Source of the DNA: Roseovarius spongiae
GTDB lineage: Bacteria; Pseudomonadota; Alphaproteobacteria; Rhodobacterales; Rhodobacteraceae
Assembly (NCBI RefSeq): GCF_003651245.1
Contig: NZ_RAPE01000005.1
Span: 62,001-126,000, forward strand
Direction of reading: 5' to 3'
DNA: 64,000 bases
The translations under genes and the position numbers were made by a program. Below the pieces are notes generated by a model. The model was not told the origin of the DNA and did no database searches. It worked only from the letters and a program-made list of their open reading frames with translations. This document shows, piece after piece, positions 1 through 8,008 of the stretch. How positions within the stretch are numbered: the stretch's first letter is position 1; every line of letters begins with the position of its first letter.

Positions 1-556
1 CGGCGTAGTCCGCCACGCCCCCGGGGCGCCCGTGCCGCGCGATGTAGTCCGCGCTCGCGAACAGCGCGACGCGCTGGGTATGGAGCGGCTGGACCACGTT
101 GTCGGGCTGATCGGGCGCGCTGCCGGCGCGGATCGCGACATGCGCCTCGCCGTATTCCAGCCGGAAGAGCCGCTCGTCCGTCAGGTAGCGCACGACGATG
201 CCGGGATGCGCCCGGCGGAACGCGGTCAGCACGGGAACCAGCAGATAGCTCAGCGCGCCGAGCGAGGTGACAACCAGTTCGCCGCTCACCGCTTCGCCCC
301 GCCCCCGGATGCGTCCGGCGAGCTGGGCGAATTGTTCGTCCGTGGCGGTCGCCACGCGTAACAGGTCCGCGCCCGCCTCGGTCGGGGTGTAGCCGCGCGC
401 GTGCCGCTGGAAAAGCCGCACGCCCAGCCGCGCCTCAAGCGCGTCGACATGGCGGATGACGGTCGCGTGATGCACGCCCAGCGCCTCGGCCGCGCCGGAA
501 ACGGTGCCGACGCGCGCCACGTGGTAGGCTGTCCTGACTTCGTCCCAGCTGTCCAT
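1..556 (-). CDS. LysR family transcriptional regulator (partial)
   Basis: Reads leftward and is cut by the window start; 185 codons are visible from ATG at 556. The N-terminal winged helix-turn-helix is clear (SGAAEALGVHHATVIRHVD near residues 19-37, then LEARLGVRLFQR and TEAG), which is the LysR pattern. The start of the substrate-binding half follows (GELVVTSLGALSYLLVP). LysR proteins are typically about 300 residues, so the effector-binding end is missing. The target and effector cannot be told from this fragment. It is divergent from ffh across about 300 bases. Confident on family, not on function. Confidence 0.85.
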   Translation of the reverse strand, partial: MDSWDEVRTAYHVARVGTVSGAAEALGVHHATVIRHVDALEARLGVRLFQRHARGYTPTEAGADLLRVATATDEQFAQLAGRIRGRGEAVSGELVVTSLGALSYLLVPVLTAFRRAHPGIVVRYLTDERLFRLEYGEAHVAIRAGSAPDQPDNVVQPLHTQRVALFASADYIARHGRPGGVADYA

Positions 557-852
557 CGCTGACCTTGTGCAAATATCGACGACCCCGCCCCTTAAACCGC
601 CAACCGGTGCGTGGATGCAAGGACGGAACGCGCCCGCGCGCTCGCGCGCGCAGGTGCTTGACTCGGCCGCGCGCGCCCCTTAGAAGCCGCCCAATTCCGG
701 GAGTCCGTCATGCTTCCGGTCCCTTGGCCAATGGGCCGGGATCGCCCTCCGTCAGCGCGTTGCGCCCACGGGGGAGATTGGCATTTGAACCGGCCCTTCC
801 TACGTTCGGATGGGTCAGACCCTGAACGCGGCGACAAGAGGAGCCCTTCGAG
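557..852. other. Intergenic region between lysR and ffh
   Basis: About 296 bases without a convincing gene. It holds the candidate ffh promoter listed separately and, at 803-828, a nested inverted repeat (CGTTC, then GGGTC-A-GACCC, then GAACG) that could fold in the ffh leader just ahead of the ribosome site AAGAGGAG. I looked for an SRP RNA (conserved GGAAG-type apical loop) next to its GTPase gene and did not see one. Confidence 0.5.
658..686 (+). promoter_or_regulatory. Candidate sigma70 promoter for ffh
   Basis: TTGACT at 658-663 and TAGAAG at 681-686 are separated by 17 bases. The predicted transcript would have a leader of about 160 bases before the ffh start at 853. Match by eye only. 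Confidence 0.4.
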
Positions 853-2361
853 ATGTTTGAAAACCTGTCCGAACGTCTCTCAGGCGTCTTCGACCGACTG
901 ACCAAGCAGGGCGCGCTGTCCGAGGACGACGTCAAGACCGCCCTGCGCGAGGTGCGCGTCGCGCTGCTCGAGGCGGACGTGTCGCTGCCCGTGGCGCGCG
1001 ACTTCGTGAAGGCCGTGCAGGAGAAGGCGACCGGGCAGGCGGTGACCAAATCCATCACGCCGGGCCAGCAGGTCGTCAAGATCGTTCATGATGAACTGGT
1101 GCACGTGCTCACCGGCGAGGACGATCCCGGCAAGCTCAAGATCGACAACGCCCCCGCGCCGATCCTTATGGTCGGGCTGCAGGGGTCGGGCAAGACGACG
1201 ACCACCGGCAAGCTCGCCAAGCGCCTGAAGGAGCGCGAGGGCAAGCGCGTGCTGATGGCCTCGCTCGACGTGAACCGCCCGGCGGCGATGGAGCAGCTCG
1301 CGATCCTCGGCACGCAGATCGGGGTGGATACGCTGCCCATCGTCAAGGGCGAGGATCCGGTGCAGATCGCCAAGCGCGCCCGGACGCAGGCGGGGCTGGG
1401 CGGCTATGACGTCTACATGCTCGACACCGCCGGACGGCTGCATATCGACGCGGAGCTGATCGCCCAGGCGGCGGCGGTGCGCGACGCCGTGAACCCGCGC
1501 GAGACGCTGCTGGTGGTCGATGGCCTGACCGGGCAGGTCGCCGTCGAGGTGGCCGAGGAATTCGACGACAAGATCGGCGTGACCGGCGTGGTGCTCACCC
1601 GGATGGATGGCGACGGGCGCGGCGGCGCGGCGCTTTCGATGCGCGCGGTGACCGGCAAGCCGATCCGCTTCGTCGGCCTGGGCGAGAAAATGGACGCCAT
1701 CGAGACCTTCGAGCCCGAGCGCATCGCGGGCCGCATCCTCGGCATGGGCGACATCGTTTCCCTCGTGGAAAAGGCGCAGGAAACCATCGAGGCCGAACAG
1801 GCCGAACGCATGATGCGCCGTTTCCAGAAGGGTCAGTTCAACATGAACGACCTGCGCATGCAGCTTGAACAGATGCAGAAGATGGGCGGCATGGAGGGCA
1901 TGATGGGAATGATGCCCGGCATGGGCAAGATGGCCAAGCAGGTGCAGGAGGCGGGGTTCGACGACCGAATCATCGTCCAGCAGATCGCGCTCATCCAGTC
2001 GATGACCAAGAAGGAACGCGCCAACCCCAAGCTGTTGCAGGCGTCCCGCAAGAAACGCATCGCGCGCGGCGCCGGGCAGGAAGTCAGCGAGCTCAACAAG
2101 CTTCTGAAGATGCACCGCCAGATGGGCGATATGATGAAGAAGATGGGCAAGATGGGGAAAGGCGGCATGTTGAAACAGGCCATGAAAGGCATGTTCGGCA
2201 AGGGCGGCCCCTCGCCCGAGGAAATGGCCGCCGGAATGGACCCCAAGGCGCTGGAACAGGCCGCCAAGCAGATGGGACAGGGGATGCCCGGCGGCGGCCT
2301 GCCGGGCCTCGACGGCGGCGGGCTGCCCCCCGGCCTCTCGGGCTTTGGCAAGAAGAAATGA
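853..2361 (+). CDS. ffh: Signal recognition particle GTPase Ffh (SRP54)
   Basis: Targets ribosomes carrying inner-membrane or exported proteins to the FtsY receptor, together with SRP RNA. The 502-residue product has the N domain (about 1-85), the GTPase G domain with P-loop GLQGSGKT at 108-115, DTAGRLHID near 190 and TRMDGDGRGG, and a methionine-rich M domain from about 300 (many GMxGMM and MMKKMGKM clusters) that binds RNA and signal peptides. The tail is Gly/Pro-rich and ends in lysines. AAGAGGAG lies shortly upstream of the ATG. It heads the rightward run of translation genes up to rpmE. Length is normal to slightly long for the family. Confidence 0.98.
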   Translation: MFENLSERLSGVFDRLTKQGALSEDDVKTALREVRVALLEADVSLPVARDFVKAVQEKATGQAVTKSITPGQQVVKIVHDELVHVLTGEDDPGKLKIDNAPAPILMVGLQGSGKTTTTGKLAKRLKEREGKRVLMASLDVNRPAAMEQLAILGTQIGVDTLPIVKGEDPVQIAKRARTQAGLGGYDVYMLDTAGRLHIDAELIAQAAAVRDAVNPRETLLVVDGLTGQVAVEVAEEFDDKIGVTGVVLTRMDGDGRGGAALSMRAVTGKPIRFVGLGEKMDAIETFEPERIAGRILGMGDIVSLVEKAQETIEAEQAERMMRRFQKGQFNMNDLRMQLEQMQKMGGMEGMMGMMPGMGKMAKQVQEAGFDDRIIVQQIALIQSMTKKERANPKLLQASRKKRIARGAGQEVSELNKLLKMHRQMGDMMKKMGKMGKGGMLKQAMKGMFGKGGPSPEEMAAGMDPKALEQAAKQMGQGMPGGGLPGLDGGGLPPGLSGFGKKK

Positions 2362-2479
2362 GCGTGATGCGACGGGCCTCTTCCCTTCTCACCCAATGCG
2401 CCCTTGTCGGGCGCTTGCGGCCTGCGCGCGCATCCGGGGTGACGCGCCGCGTCTGTCGCGACCTGGGCAGGGTCACGCC

Positions 2480-3013
2480 ATGAGCCTCTCGCTTCCCTCC
2501 CCGCGGCTGACGACCGAGCGGCTGATCCTGCGCGTGCCTGAGGCGCGCGACATCGACGCCTATGTCGCCTTCCTCACCGATCCGGTGCGCGCCGAGGGCT
2601 TCGGCGCAGAGCCCGACCGCCCGAAGGCGTGGCGCTGGTTTGCGATGAATCTCGGCCATTGGGCGCTGCACGGCTACGGCTATTTCACGATGGAGTGGAA
2701 GGAGACCGGGGACGCCTGCGGCATGACCGGCATCTGGAACCCCGAGGGCTGGCCCGAGCCGGAACTCGGTTGGGTGGTCTTCGAGGGCTACGAGGGGCGC
2801 GGCATCGCGCGCGAGGGCGCAGAGCGGGCGCGACGCTGGGCCTACGAGGATCTGGGTCTCGCCACGCTCACCTCGAACATCGTGCCGGATAACGCCCGTT
2901 CCATCGCGCTCGCCGAACGGCTGGGCGCGCGGTACGAGCGCACCTACCGGAACGTTCATATGGGCGAGGACATGCTCTATCGCCACCCGGGGCCGGAGGA
3001 GTGCGGCGCATGA
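2480..3013 (+). CDS. GNAT acetyltransferase, RimJ/RimL type (copy 1)
   Basis: 177 residues from ATG 2480, chosen because the recognisable fold starts there (RLTTERLILRVPEARD) and a GGGCAGGG ribosome site precedes it; the frame is open further upstream but that part looks non-coding. Later blocks (GWPEPELGWVVFEGYEGRGIARE, NARSIALAERLGARYERT by position 95-165) are typical of GNAT proteins that acetylate N-termini of ribosomal proteins or small amines using acetyl-CoA. The stop overlaps the next gene's ATG (ATGA). It is the first of three tandem related acetyltransferases, so the set probably arose by duplication. Substrate unknown. Confidence 0.85.
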   Translation: MSLSLPSPRLTTERLILRVPEARDIDAYVAFLTDPVRAEGFGAEPDRPKAWRWFAMNLGHWALHGYGYFTMEWKETGDACGMTGIWNPEGWPEPELGWVVFEGYEGRGIAREGAERARRWAYEDLGLATLTSNIVPDNARSIALAERLGARYERTYRNVHMGEDMLYRHPGPEECGA

Positions 3014-3534
3014 CCATGCCCCTCGTCGCCATCCCGGTCGTGGAGACACCCGATCTGCTGCTGCGCGGCTACCGCGAAAGCGATTTCGACGCCATCGCCG
3101 ATTTCGGCTGCTCCGAGCGCGCGCGCTTTGTCGGCGGGCCGCATGACCGCTGGGCCTGCTGGCGCGCGTTCCTTGCCGGCATGGGCCATTGGGTGCTGCG
3201 CGGCTACGGCATGTGGGTGGTCGAACACCGCGAAACGGGCCGCGTCGCGGGCCGGGTGGGGATGATCCTCAACGACGGCTGGCACGAGCCCGAGCTTGGC
3301 TGGCACATCTTCGATGGGTTCGAGGGGCAGGGCTACGCCTACCAGGCCGCCTACGCCGCGCGCGCCTACGCCGCGCGTCACCAGGGGCTCGACGGGGTGA
3401 TTTCCTATATCGACGCCGGGAACACGCGCTCGCTCAGGCTCGCCGAACGTCTGGGCGCCAGTTTCGAGCGCGAGGCGACGCTGCTGGGCGCGCCCTGCCG
3501 GATCTACCGGCATCCGACCGTGGGAGGGGCCTGA
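3010..3534 (+). CDS. GNAT acetyltransferase, RimJ/RimL type (copy 2)
   Basis: 174 residues from ATG 3010, which overlaps the previous stop by four bases; GTG at 3001 and ATG at 3016 are alternatives. It shares with its neighbours the opening ETPDLLLRGYRESD, the block MGHWVLRGYGMWVVE, the cofactor region EPELGWHIFDGFEGQGYA and the closing NTRSLRLAERLGASFER. Members of this class transfer acetyl groups from acetyl-CoA to amines, often ribosomal protein N-termini. Translational coupling to copies 1 and 3 suggests they are made together. No substrate can be assigned. Confidence 0.85.
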   Translation: MTMPLVAIPVVETPDLLLRGYRESDFDAIADFGCSERARFVGGPHDRWACWRAFLAGMGHWVLRGYGMWVVEHRETGRVAGRVGMILNDGWHEPELGWHIFDGFEGQGYAYQAAYAARAYAARHQGLDGVISYIDAGNTRSLRLAERLGASFEREATLLGAPCRIYRHPTVGGA

Positions 3535-3535
3535 C

Positions 3536-4141
3536 ATGACGACGCCCGCCATCCCCGTCATCGAGACCCGCCGCCTGGTGCTGCGCGGGCCCGAACCGGA
3601 CGACTACCCCGATTTCAAGGCGACCTTCAGCTCATACCGTTCGCGCTTCATGGGCGGGCCGCTCAACCGATACGAGGCGTGGATGCTCTACGCCGCCGAA
3701 ATCGGGCATTGGGCGATCCGCGGCTACGGCATGTGGATGATCCACGCCCGCGCAGACGGGCGCACGCTCGGCATGGCCGGCGGCTGGTCGCCCGCCGGCT
3801 GGCCCGAGCGCGAGATCGCCTGGATCATCTGGCCGGGCGAGGCCGGGCGCGGTTACGCCCTCGAGGCGACGCATGCGGCGCGTGACTACCTTTACGAGCA
3901 AATGGGCTGGGACGGCGCGGTGAGCTATATCGACCCCCGCCACCTCGACAGCATCCGGCTGGCCGAACGGCTTGGCGCGATCAAGGATCACGACGCCGAC
4001 ACGATCGACGGCCACGACGCGGTCTATCGCCACCCGCCGCCGGAGCGGCTGCGCTCCGGGCAGTTGCGCGACGGGATTGAGCTCGAGATCGGTCATTATT
4101 GCGACCCGCTTTTCCAGGCCGGAGGGATGCCCGTTGACTGA
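3536..4141 (+). CDS. GNAT acetyltransferase, RimJ/RimL type (copy 3)
   Basis: 201 residues, starting one base after the stop of copy 2. It carries the same landmarks (ETRRLVLRGPEPDD, IGHWAIRGYGMWMI, GEAGRGYALEATHAARDY, HLDSIRLAERLGAIKD). The C-terminal ~25 residues after the RHPPPE block extend beyond the other two copies. The last codons run over the TTG start and ribosome site (GGAGGG) of the chorismate mutase gene, so it is coupled to that gene as well. Function beyond acetyl-CoA-dependent acetylation is not known. Confidence 0.82.
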   Translation: MTTPAIPVIETRRLVLRGPEPDDYPDFKATFSSYRSRFMGGPLNRYEAWMLYAAEIGHWAIRGYGMWMIHARADGRTLGMAGGWSPAGWPEREIAWIIWPGEAGRGYALEATHAARDYLYEQMGWDGAVSYIDPRHLDSIRLAERLGAIKDHDADTIDGHDAVYRHPPPERLRSGQLRDGIELEIGHYCDPLFQAGGMPVD

Positions 4142-4430
4142 CAGTTTCAACATCGCCGCGGGCCTTCTCAGGGAGCACCGCGAGAGCATCGACCGCCTCG
4201 ACGCGATCCTTGTCTACACGCTGGGCGAGCGGTTCAAGCACACCCAGGCCGTTGGCAAGCTCAAGGCCGAGCACGACCTTCCCCCGTCCGATCCCGCCCG
4301 CGAAGCGGCGCAGATCGCACGGCTCGAAGACCTGGCGGAGCGGGCCGATCTCGACCCGGAATTCGCCAAGAAGTTCCTGAACTTCATCATCGCCGAAGTC
4401 ATCCGGCACCACCAGAAACACCAATCGTAG
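4134..4430 (+). CDS. Chorismate mutase (AroQ type, small)
   Basis: Converts chorismate to prephenate, the branch to phenylalanine and tyrosine. The 98-residue all-helical product has the family signature: LLREHRESIDRLDAILVYTL at the N-terminus (Arg and Asp of helix 1), ERFKHTQAVGKLKAEH with the active-site Lys, and the C-terminal FLNFIIAEVIRHHQ helix. TTG at 4134 is chosen as the start because GGAGGG lies seven bases ahead and the protein begins exactly with the domain; it overlaps the upstream gene by eight bases. The stop codon TAG lies inside a REP palindrome (4427-4449). Position next to rpsP is common in Rhodobacterales. Confidence 0.88.
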   Translation: MTDSFNIAAGLLREHRESIDRLDAILVYTLGERFKHTQAVGKLKAEHDLPPSDPAREAAQIARLEDLAERADLDPEFAKKFLNFIIAEVIRHHQKHQS

Positions 4431-4449
4431 GGTGGGGTTTCACCCCGCC
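4427..4449 (+). repeat. REP-type palindrome, copy A
   Basis: Begins GTAGGGTGGGGTTTCACCCC and continues GCC; imperfect palindrome able to form a GGGTGGGG/CCCC stem-loop. The first 20 bases are identical to copy C next to the RAYT gene at 8551. It supplies the TAG stop of the chorismate mutase gene and ends about 30 bases before the rpsP start. Confidence 0.8.
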
Positions 4450-4478
4450 ACACCCACGCCATAGACAGGAGAAATCAC

Positions 4479-4877
4479 ATGGCCATGAAAATTCGTCTCG
4501 CCCGCGGCGGCTCCAAGAAGCGCCCGTTCTACCGCATCGTCGCCGCTGATTCGCGCATGCCGCGCGACGGCCGCTTCATCGAGAAGCTGGGCACCTACAA
4601 CCCGCTTCTGCCCAAGGACAGCGAAGAGCGCGTCAAGATGAACCTCGAGCGCATCCAGCACTGGCTTGACCACGGCGCGCAGCCGACCGACCGGATCGCG
4701 CGCATGCTGGAAAACGCCGGCGTCCGCGAAAAGACCGAGCGCAACAACCCCAAGAAGGGTGCGCCCGGCAAGAAGGCCACCGAACGCGCCGAGGAACGCG
4801 CCGCCAAGGCCGCCGCGGCCGAAGAGGCGAAGAACGCCCCGGCCGAGGCCCCCGAAGAGGCCGGCGCCGAGGAATAA
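4479..4877 (+). CDS. rpsP: 30S ribosomal protein S16
   Basis: Small-subunit assembly protein. The first ~80 residues are the S16 fold ([23 protein letters not shown] written in part; [29 protein letters not shown]). Residues ~85-132 form a Lys/Ala/Glu-rich tail ([20 protein letters not shown] and acidic end) longer than in E. coli S16 but usual for alphaproteobacteria. Start ATG 4479 has AGGAG ahead; a second in-frame ATG is two codons later. First of the rpsP-rimM-trmD-rplS group. Confidence 0.97.
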   Translation: MAMKIRLARGGSKKRPFYRIVAADSRMPRDGRFIEKLGTYNPLLPKDSEERVKMNLERIQHWLDHGAQPTDRIARMLENAGVREKTERNNPKKGAPGKKATERAEERAAKAAAAEEAKNAPAEAPEEAGAEE

Positions 4878-4943
4878 GGCTGTGCCCCCGCCCCCGGCAT
4901 GCTTCGGGGGCGAGTCATGCGGCCCAGGCGGAGGGCAAGGACC

Positions 4944-5471
4944 GTGAGCGACGAGTCGACGATCTGCATCGGGGCCATCGCCGGCGCCTTCGGCGTGCAT
5001 GGCGAAGTGCGGCTCAAGAGCTTTGCCGCCACGCCCGAGGATATCGCCGCCTACGGCCCGCTCACCACCGAGGACGGCAGCCGGTCCTTCACCGTCACCC
5101 TCACCGGGCAGGCCAGCAACGGGTTTACTGCGCGCCTGAGCGGGGTCGCCACGAAAGAGGAGGCCGACGCGCTGCGCGGTCTGCGCCTTTATGCCGAGCG
5201 CGCCCGCCTGCCCACGCTGCCGGACGACGAATTCTACCACGCCGACCTGGTCGGGCTCGCGGTCTTCGACACCGGCGGCAGGCCGCTCGGGACCGTGCGC
5301 GCGGTGCTGAACCACGGCGCGTCCGACCTGCTCGAGATCGAGACGCCGGGCGCGGCGGAAACCGCGCTGCTGCCCTTTACCCGCGCCGCCGTGCCAACCG
5401 TCGACCTTCGCGCAGGGCGCATCGTGGCCGACCCGCCCGAGGGCGTCTTTCCCGAGGACGACACGCGCTGA
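4944..5471 (+). CDS. rimM: Ribosome maturation factor RimM
   Basis: Helps 30S head assembly by binding S19. The 175-residue product has the RimM N-domain ([20 protein letters not shown] at about 7-26, [14 protein letters not shown]) and the PRC-barrel half ([35 protein letters not shown]). GTG 4944 is taken as start because GGAGGGCAAGG precedes it and homologous sequence begins there; the open frame extends to 4899. Lies between S16 and TrmD genes as in most bacteria. Confidence 0.95.
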   Translation: MSDESTICIGAIAGAFGVHGEVRLKSFAATPEDIAAYGPLTTEDGSRSFTVTLTGQASNGFTARLSGVATKEEADALRGLRLYAERARLPTLPDDEFYHADLVGLAVFDTGGRPLGTVRAVLNHGASDLLEIETPGAAETALLPFTRAAVPTVDLRAGRIVADPPEGVFPEDDTR

Positions 5472-5552
5472 GCCGGGAACCCTGGGCCCCTGAACCGCGT
5501 TCGCACTGCAATCCGCGCGCCGGCGCCGGCGCGCCCATTGAAAGGAATTGCT

Positions 5553-5711
5553 ATGCTCGGCTGGATTATCACCCTTCTCGCGATCGCCGCGATCGCGGCG
5601 CTGCTCGGCCTCGGGCGGATTTCGGGGGTCGCGCTCTCGCTGGCGCAGTTGCTGATCGTCGTGGCGCTGGTGGTGCTGCTCCTGATGGCGCTGGGAGTAT
5701 TCGCGCTGTAG
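5553..5711 (+). CDS. DUF1328 family small membrane protein
   Basis: 52 residues, almost entirely hydrophobic, with two predicted membrane helices (about 3-22 and 27-51) joined by GLGRISGVALS. The opening MLGW and the Gly/Ala/Ile pattern match the DUF1328 (YtjA-like) family, whose role is unknown. AAAGGAA lies just ahead of the ATG. It sits in the 285-base space between rimM and trmD, a place where other bacteria have none, so it is an insertion into the operon. Confidence 0.75.
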   Translation: MLGWIITLLAIAAIAALLGLGRISGVALSLAQLLIVVALVVLLLMALGVFAL

Positions 5712-5756
5712 CAAACCGCTTGGCAGGGGCGGCGGTGGGGGGTATTGCCCCCTCGC

Positions 5757-6512
5757 ATGAGCAACGCGCCGCAATCCCACGCAGACCCGCCCGCCCCCGT
5801 CTGGCGGGCGCAGGTCGTGACACTCTTCCCCGAGGCGTTCCCCGGGGTACTGGGTGAGAGCCTGATGGGCCGCGCGCTGAAGGCCGGGCTCTGGAGCCTC
5901 GGCACGACCGATCTGCGCCGGTTCGGCATCGGCAAACACCGCAACGTCGACGACACGCCCGCGGGCGGCGGCGCGGGCATGGTGCTGCGCGCCGACGTGA
6001 TGGGCGCGGCGATCGAGGCGGCGCAGGCGGAGATGCCCGAAGGCGCGCCGCTTATCTGTCTCAGCCCGCGGGGTCGCCGCTTCGATCAGCCCATGGCGCA
6101 GGACCTCGCCGACAAGCCGGGCGTCACACTGATTTGCGGGCGGTTCGAGGGGCTGGACCAGCGGGCCATCGACCATTTCGGCGCAACCGAAGTAAGCCTC
6201 GGCGATTTCGTCATGACCGGCGGCGAGATCGCGGCGCAGGCCATCATCGACGCCGTCGTGCGCCTGCGCCCCGGTGTGCTCGGCAATGAAGCGAGCGCGC
6301 AGGAGGAGAGCCACGCCGACGGGTTGCTCGAACATCCGCACTATACCCGGCCCGCCGAATGGCGGGGCCGCGCCATTCCTCCGGTGCTGCTCTCGGGCAA
6401 TCACGCCGAAATCGCCCGTTGGCGGCAGACCGAGGCCGAGGCGCTTACCCGCGCGCGGCGCCCCGACCTGTGGCGGGCGTGGCGCCGGGCGACGGGGGGC
6501 GCCGAGGACTGA
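5757..6512 (+). CDS. trmD: tRNA (guanine(37)-N1)-methyltransferase TrmD
   Basis: Makes m1G37 next to the anticodon, preventing +1 frameshifting, using S-adenosylmethionine. The 251-residue protein shows the SPOUT trefoil-knot landmarks: PLICLSPRGRRFDQPMAQ, LICGRFEGLDQRAIDHF, SLGDFVMTGGEIAAQAIID, then GNEASAQEESHADGLLEHPHY by position and the C-terminal HAEIARWRQ region. ATG 5757 follows a GGGGGG stretch; a TTG twelve bases earlier is less likely. Third member of the rpsP-rimM-trmD-rplS group. Confidence 0.97.
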   Translation: MSNAPQSHADPPAPVWRAQVVTLFPEAFPGVLGESLMGRALKAGLWSLGTTDLRRFGIGKHRNVDDTPAGGGAGMVLRADVMGAAIEAAQAEMPEGAPLICLSPRGRRFDQPMAQDLADKPGVTLICGRFEGLDQRAIDHFGATEVSLGDFVMTGGEIAAQAIIDAVVRLRPGVLGNEASAQEESHADGLLEHPHYTRPAEWRGRAIPPVLLSGNHAEIARWRQTEAEALTRARRPDLWRAWRRATGGAED

Positions 6513-6798
6513 GCGCGACGGCGACGATGCCCCTTGATTTGCGCGTCCGGTTCTGGTTTACCGCGCGCAGTCCGGGCCGCGCCGGAGCCTGCCGATTCCC
6601 GCCATCTTCGAGCGGAGCGATCAAGGAGCCAGGGCGCGCGGCGGACGGACGCGCCGGAAGGCAGCGAAAAAGGCAACGACGATCCAACCTCTGGCGGGTC
6701 TGTCGCGGAAGCGGCGGGAACCCGGACGAAGGCCGAGAGCTCTGGGAACGCGACAACACTTTGCGGATCGAAACCGCAAGCATTCAAGGAGACTGGCG

Positions 6799-7182
6799 AT
6801 GGACATTATCGCTGAGATCGAAGCGGAACAGATTGCCGAACTCGGCAAGACCGTTCCCGACTTCAAGGCCGGCGACACCCTGCGCGTCGGCTACAAGGTG
6901 ACGGAAGGAACCCGCACCCGCGTTCAGAACTTCGAGGGCGTCTGCATCAGCCGCAAGAACGGCAGCGGAATCGCCGGAACGTTCACCGTGCGCAAGATTT
7001 CCTTCGGCGAGGGCGTCGAGCGCGTCTTCCCGCTCTATGCCACCAATATCGACAGCATCACCGTGGTCCGTCGCGGCCGCGTGCGCCGTGCGAAGCTCTA
7101 CTATCTGCGCACGCGCCGGGGCAAATCTGCCCGGATCGCGGAAGTGGCCAACTACAAGCCCAAGGCGGGCGCGGAAGCATAA
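6799..7182 (+). CDS. rplS: 50S ribosomal protein L19
   Basis: 127 residues with the L19 core ([19 protein letters not shown]-like block, [50 protein letters not shown]). L19 sits at the 30S-50S interface. CAAGGAG precedes the ATG. The 286 bases between trmD and this gene contain no clear gene; just before the ribosome site a stem (CTTTGCGG with CCGCAAG, 6760-6781) could form in the mRNA leader, which may be a control point. Confidence 0.97.
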   Translation: MDIIAEIEAEQIAELGKTVPDFKAGDTLRVGYKVTEGTRTRVQNFEGVCISRKNGSGIAGTFTVRKISFGEGVERVFPLYATNIDSITVVRRGRVRRAKLYYLRTRRGKSARIAEVANYKPKAGAEA

Positions 7183-7193
7183 GGAGCGGCGAG

Positions 7194-7415
7194 ATGAAAA
7201 AAGACATCCATCCCGATTACCACATGATCGACGTCAAGATGACCGACGGCACCGTGGTGCAGATGCGCTCGACCTATGGCAGCGAGGGCGACACGCTCTC
7301 GCTCGACGTCGACCCGAGCGTGCACCCGGCCTGGACCGGCGGCAGCAGCCGCCTGATGGACACCGGCGGTCGCGTGTCGAAGTTCAAGAAGAAATACGAA
7401 GGCCTCGGGTTCTGA
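7194..7415 (+). CDS. rpmE: 50S ribosomal protein L31
   Basis: 73 residues, starting [19 protein letters not shown], eleven bases after rplS. It contains no cysteine, so it is the C-minus, zinc-independent form of L31 rather than the zinc-ribbon form. The C-terminal block [20 protein letters not shown] is typical. A strong terminator follows within 30 bases, closing the operon. Confidence 0.95.
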   Translation: MKKDIHPDYHMIDVKMTDGTVVQMRSTYGSEGDTLSLDVDPSVHPAWTGGSSRLMDTGGRVSKFKKKYEGLGF

Positions 7416-7440
7416 ACCCCGGCCACAGGACAGTGAAGCG

Positions 7441-7468
7441 ACGCCGCCCCAATCGGGGCGGCGTTTTT
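7441..7468 (+). terminator. Rho-independent terminator after rpmE
   Basis: Perfect 10-bp stem ACGCCGCCCC / GGGGCGGCGT with a four-base loop and a run of T immediately after. Ends the ffh-to-rpmE transcription region. Confidence 0.9.
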
Positions 7469-7512
7469 CGTTCAGGGACGGCGTGATCCGGGGACGCGGC
7501 CCGTGGCGCATG

Positions 7513-7536
7513 AAAAAGGGGCCCCGGAAGGCCCCT
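7513..7536 (-). terminator. Terminator for the cold-shock gene
   Basis: On the minus strand a 7-bp stem (AGGGGCC / GGCCCCT) is followed by TTTT. It lies about 40 bases past the stop of the leftward csp gene. Confidence 0.75.
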
Positions 7537-7575
7537 GATCCGTGTCATGACTGGGCCGTGCGGCCCGGTGTTGGC

Positions 7576-7782
7576 TTATGCCAGCGCGAGGTTCGTCGCC
7601 GATTCGCGGCCGTCGCGGCCGGCTTCGACGTCGAACGTCACTTTCTGGTCGTCGGCAAGACCGGTGAGGCCTGCACGCTCGACAGCGGAGATGTGGACGA
7701 AAACGTCCTTGCCGCCCGTGTCGGGTGCGATAAAGCCGAAGCCTTTAGTTGCGTTGAACCATTTGACGGTGCCTTGGGCCAT
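7576..7782 (-). CDS. Cold-shock protein (CspA family)
   Basis: 68-residue single-strand RNA/DNA-binding OB-fold protein: MAQGTVKWFNATKGFGFIAP, then GGKDVFVHISAVERAG, giving RNP1 (KGFGFI) and RNP2 (VFVHIS). It melts mRNA structure in the cold or acts as a constitutive RNA chaperone. GAAGGAAGAA precedes the start. A leader of roughly 110 bases is predicted from the candidate promoter at 7901-7930, with a small hairpin (GCTGCC...GGCAGC) inside; long structured leaders are usual for csp genes. Confidence 0.95.
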   Translation of the reverse strand: MAQGTVKWFNATKGFGFIAPDTGGKDVFVHISAVERAGLTGLADDQKVTFDVEAGRDGRESATNLALA

Positions 7783-7900
7783 CCGTTTCTTCCTTCTTCA
7801 AATGCTGCCCGCGGTAGTGCGGCAGCCTGGCTCGTCATAGCAAGATCGATGGACTGAGCCGTAAGGAGCAGATGGTCGATAGCGGTAACGTCGCAACGCC

Positions 7901-7930
7901 CTATATGCGTGGAACGGCACGGTATTGCAA
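7901..7930 (-). promoter_or_regulatory. Candidate promoter of the cold-shock gene
   Basis: On the minus strand TTGCAA (7930-7925) is followed 17-19 bases later by the sequence CATATAGG. Weak match to sigma70; it would give a ~110-base 5' leader. Confidence 0.35.
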
Positions 7931-8008
7931 GGGGTTGCGCAAGGCATGGGCGGATGAACGCCGAGCGCGGGTAATCCTACGTTAACCATATTCGCGTCTG
8001 GTTGCGGC

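Noticed and set aside
812-822. GGGTCAGACCC near ffh, also present in the hairpin at 54098-54119
   Set aside because: Short GC-rich palindrome; two occurrences with different flanks are too few to call a repeat family.
557-852. Signal recognition particle RNA gene next to ffh
   Set aside because: The conserved apical loop sequence of 4.5S RNA was not found.
880-2115. Long minus-strand open frame opposite ffh (411 codons)
   Set aside because: Antisense to a certain gene; rich in His/Arg/Leu as expected from reversed GC-rich codons, with no family resemblance.
4440-6404. 654-codon minus-strand open frame across rpsP, rimM and trmD
   Set aside because: Covers three certain genes on the other strand; composition is that of a shadow frame.
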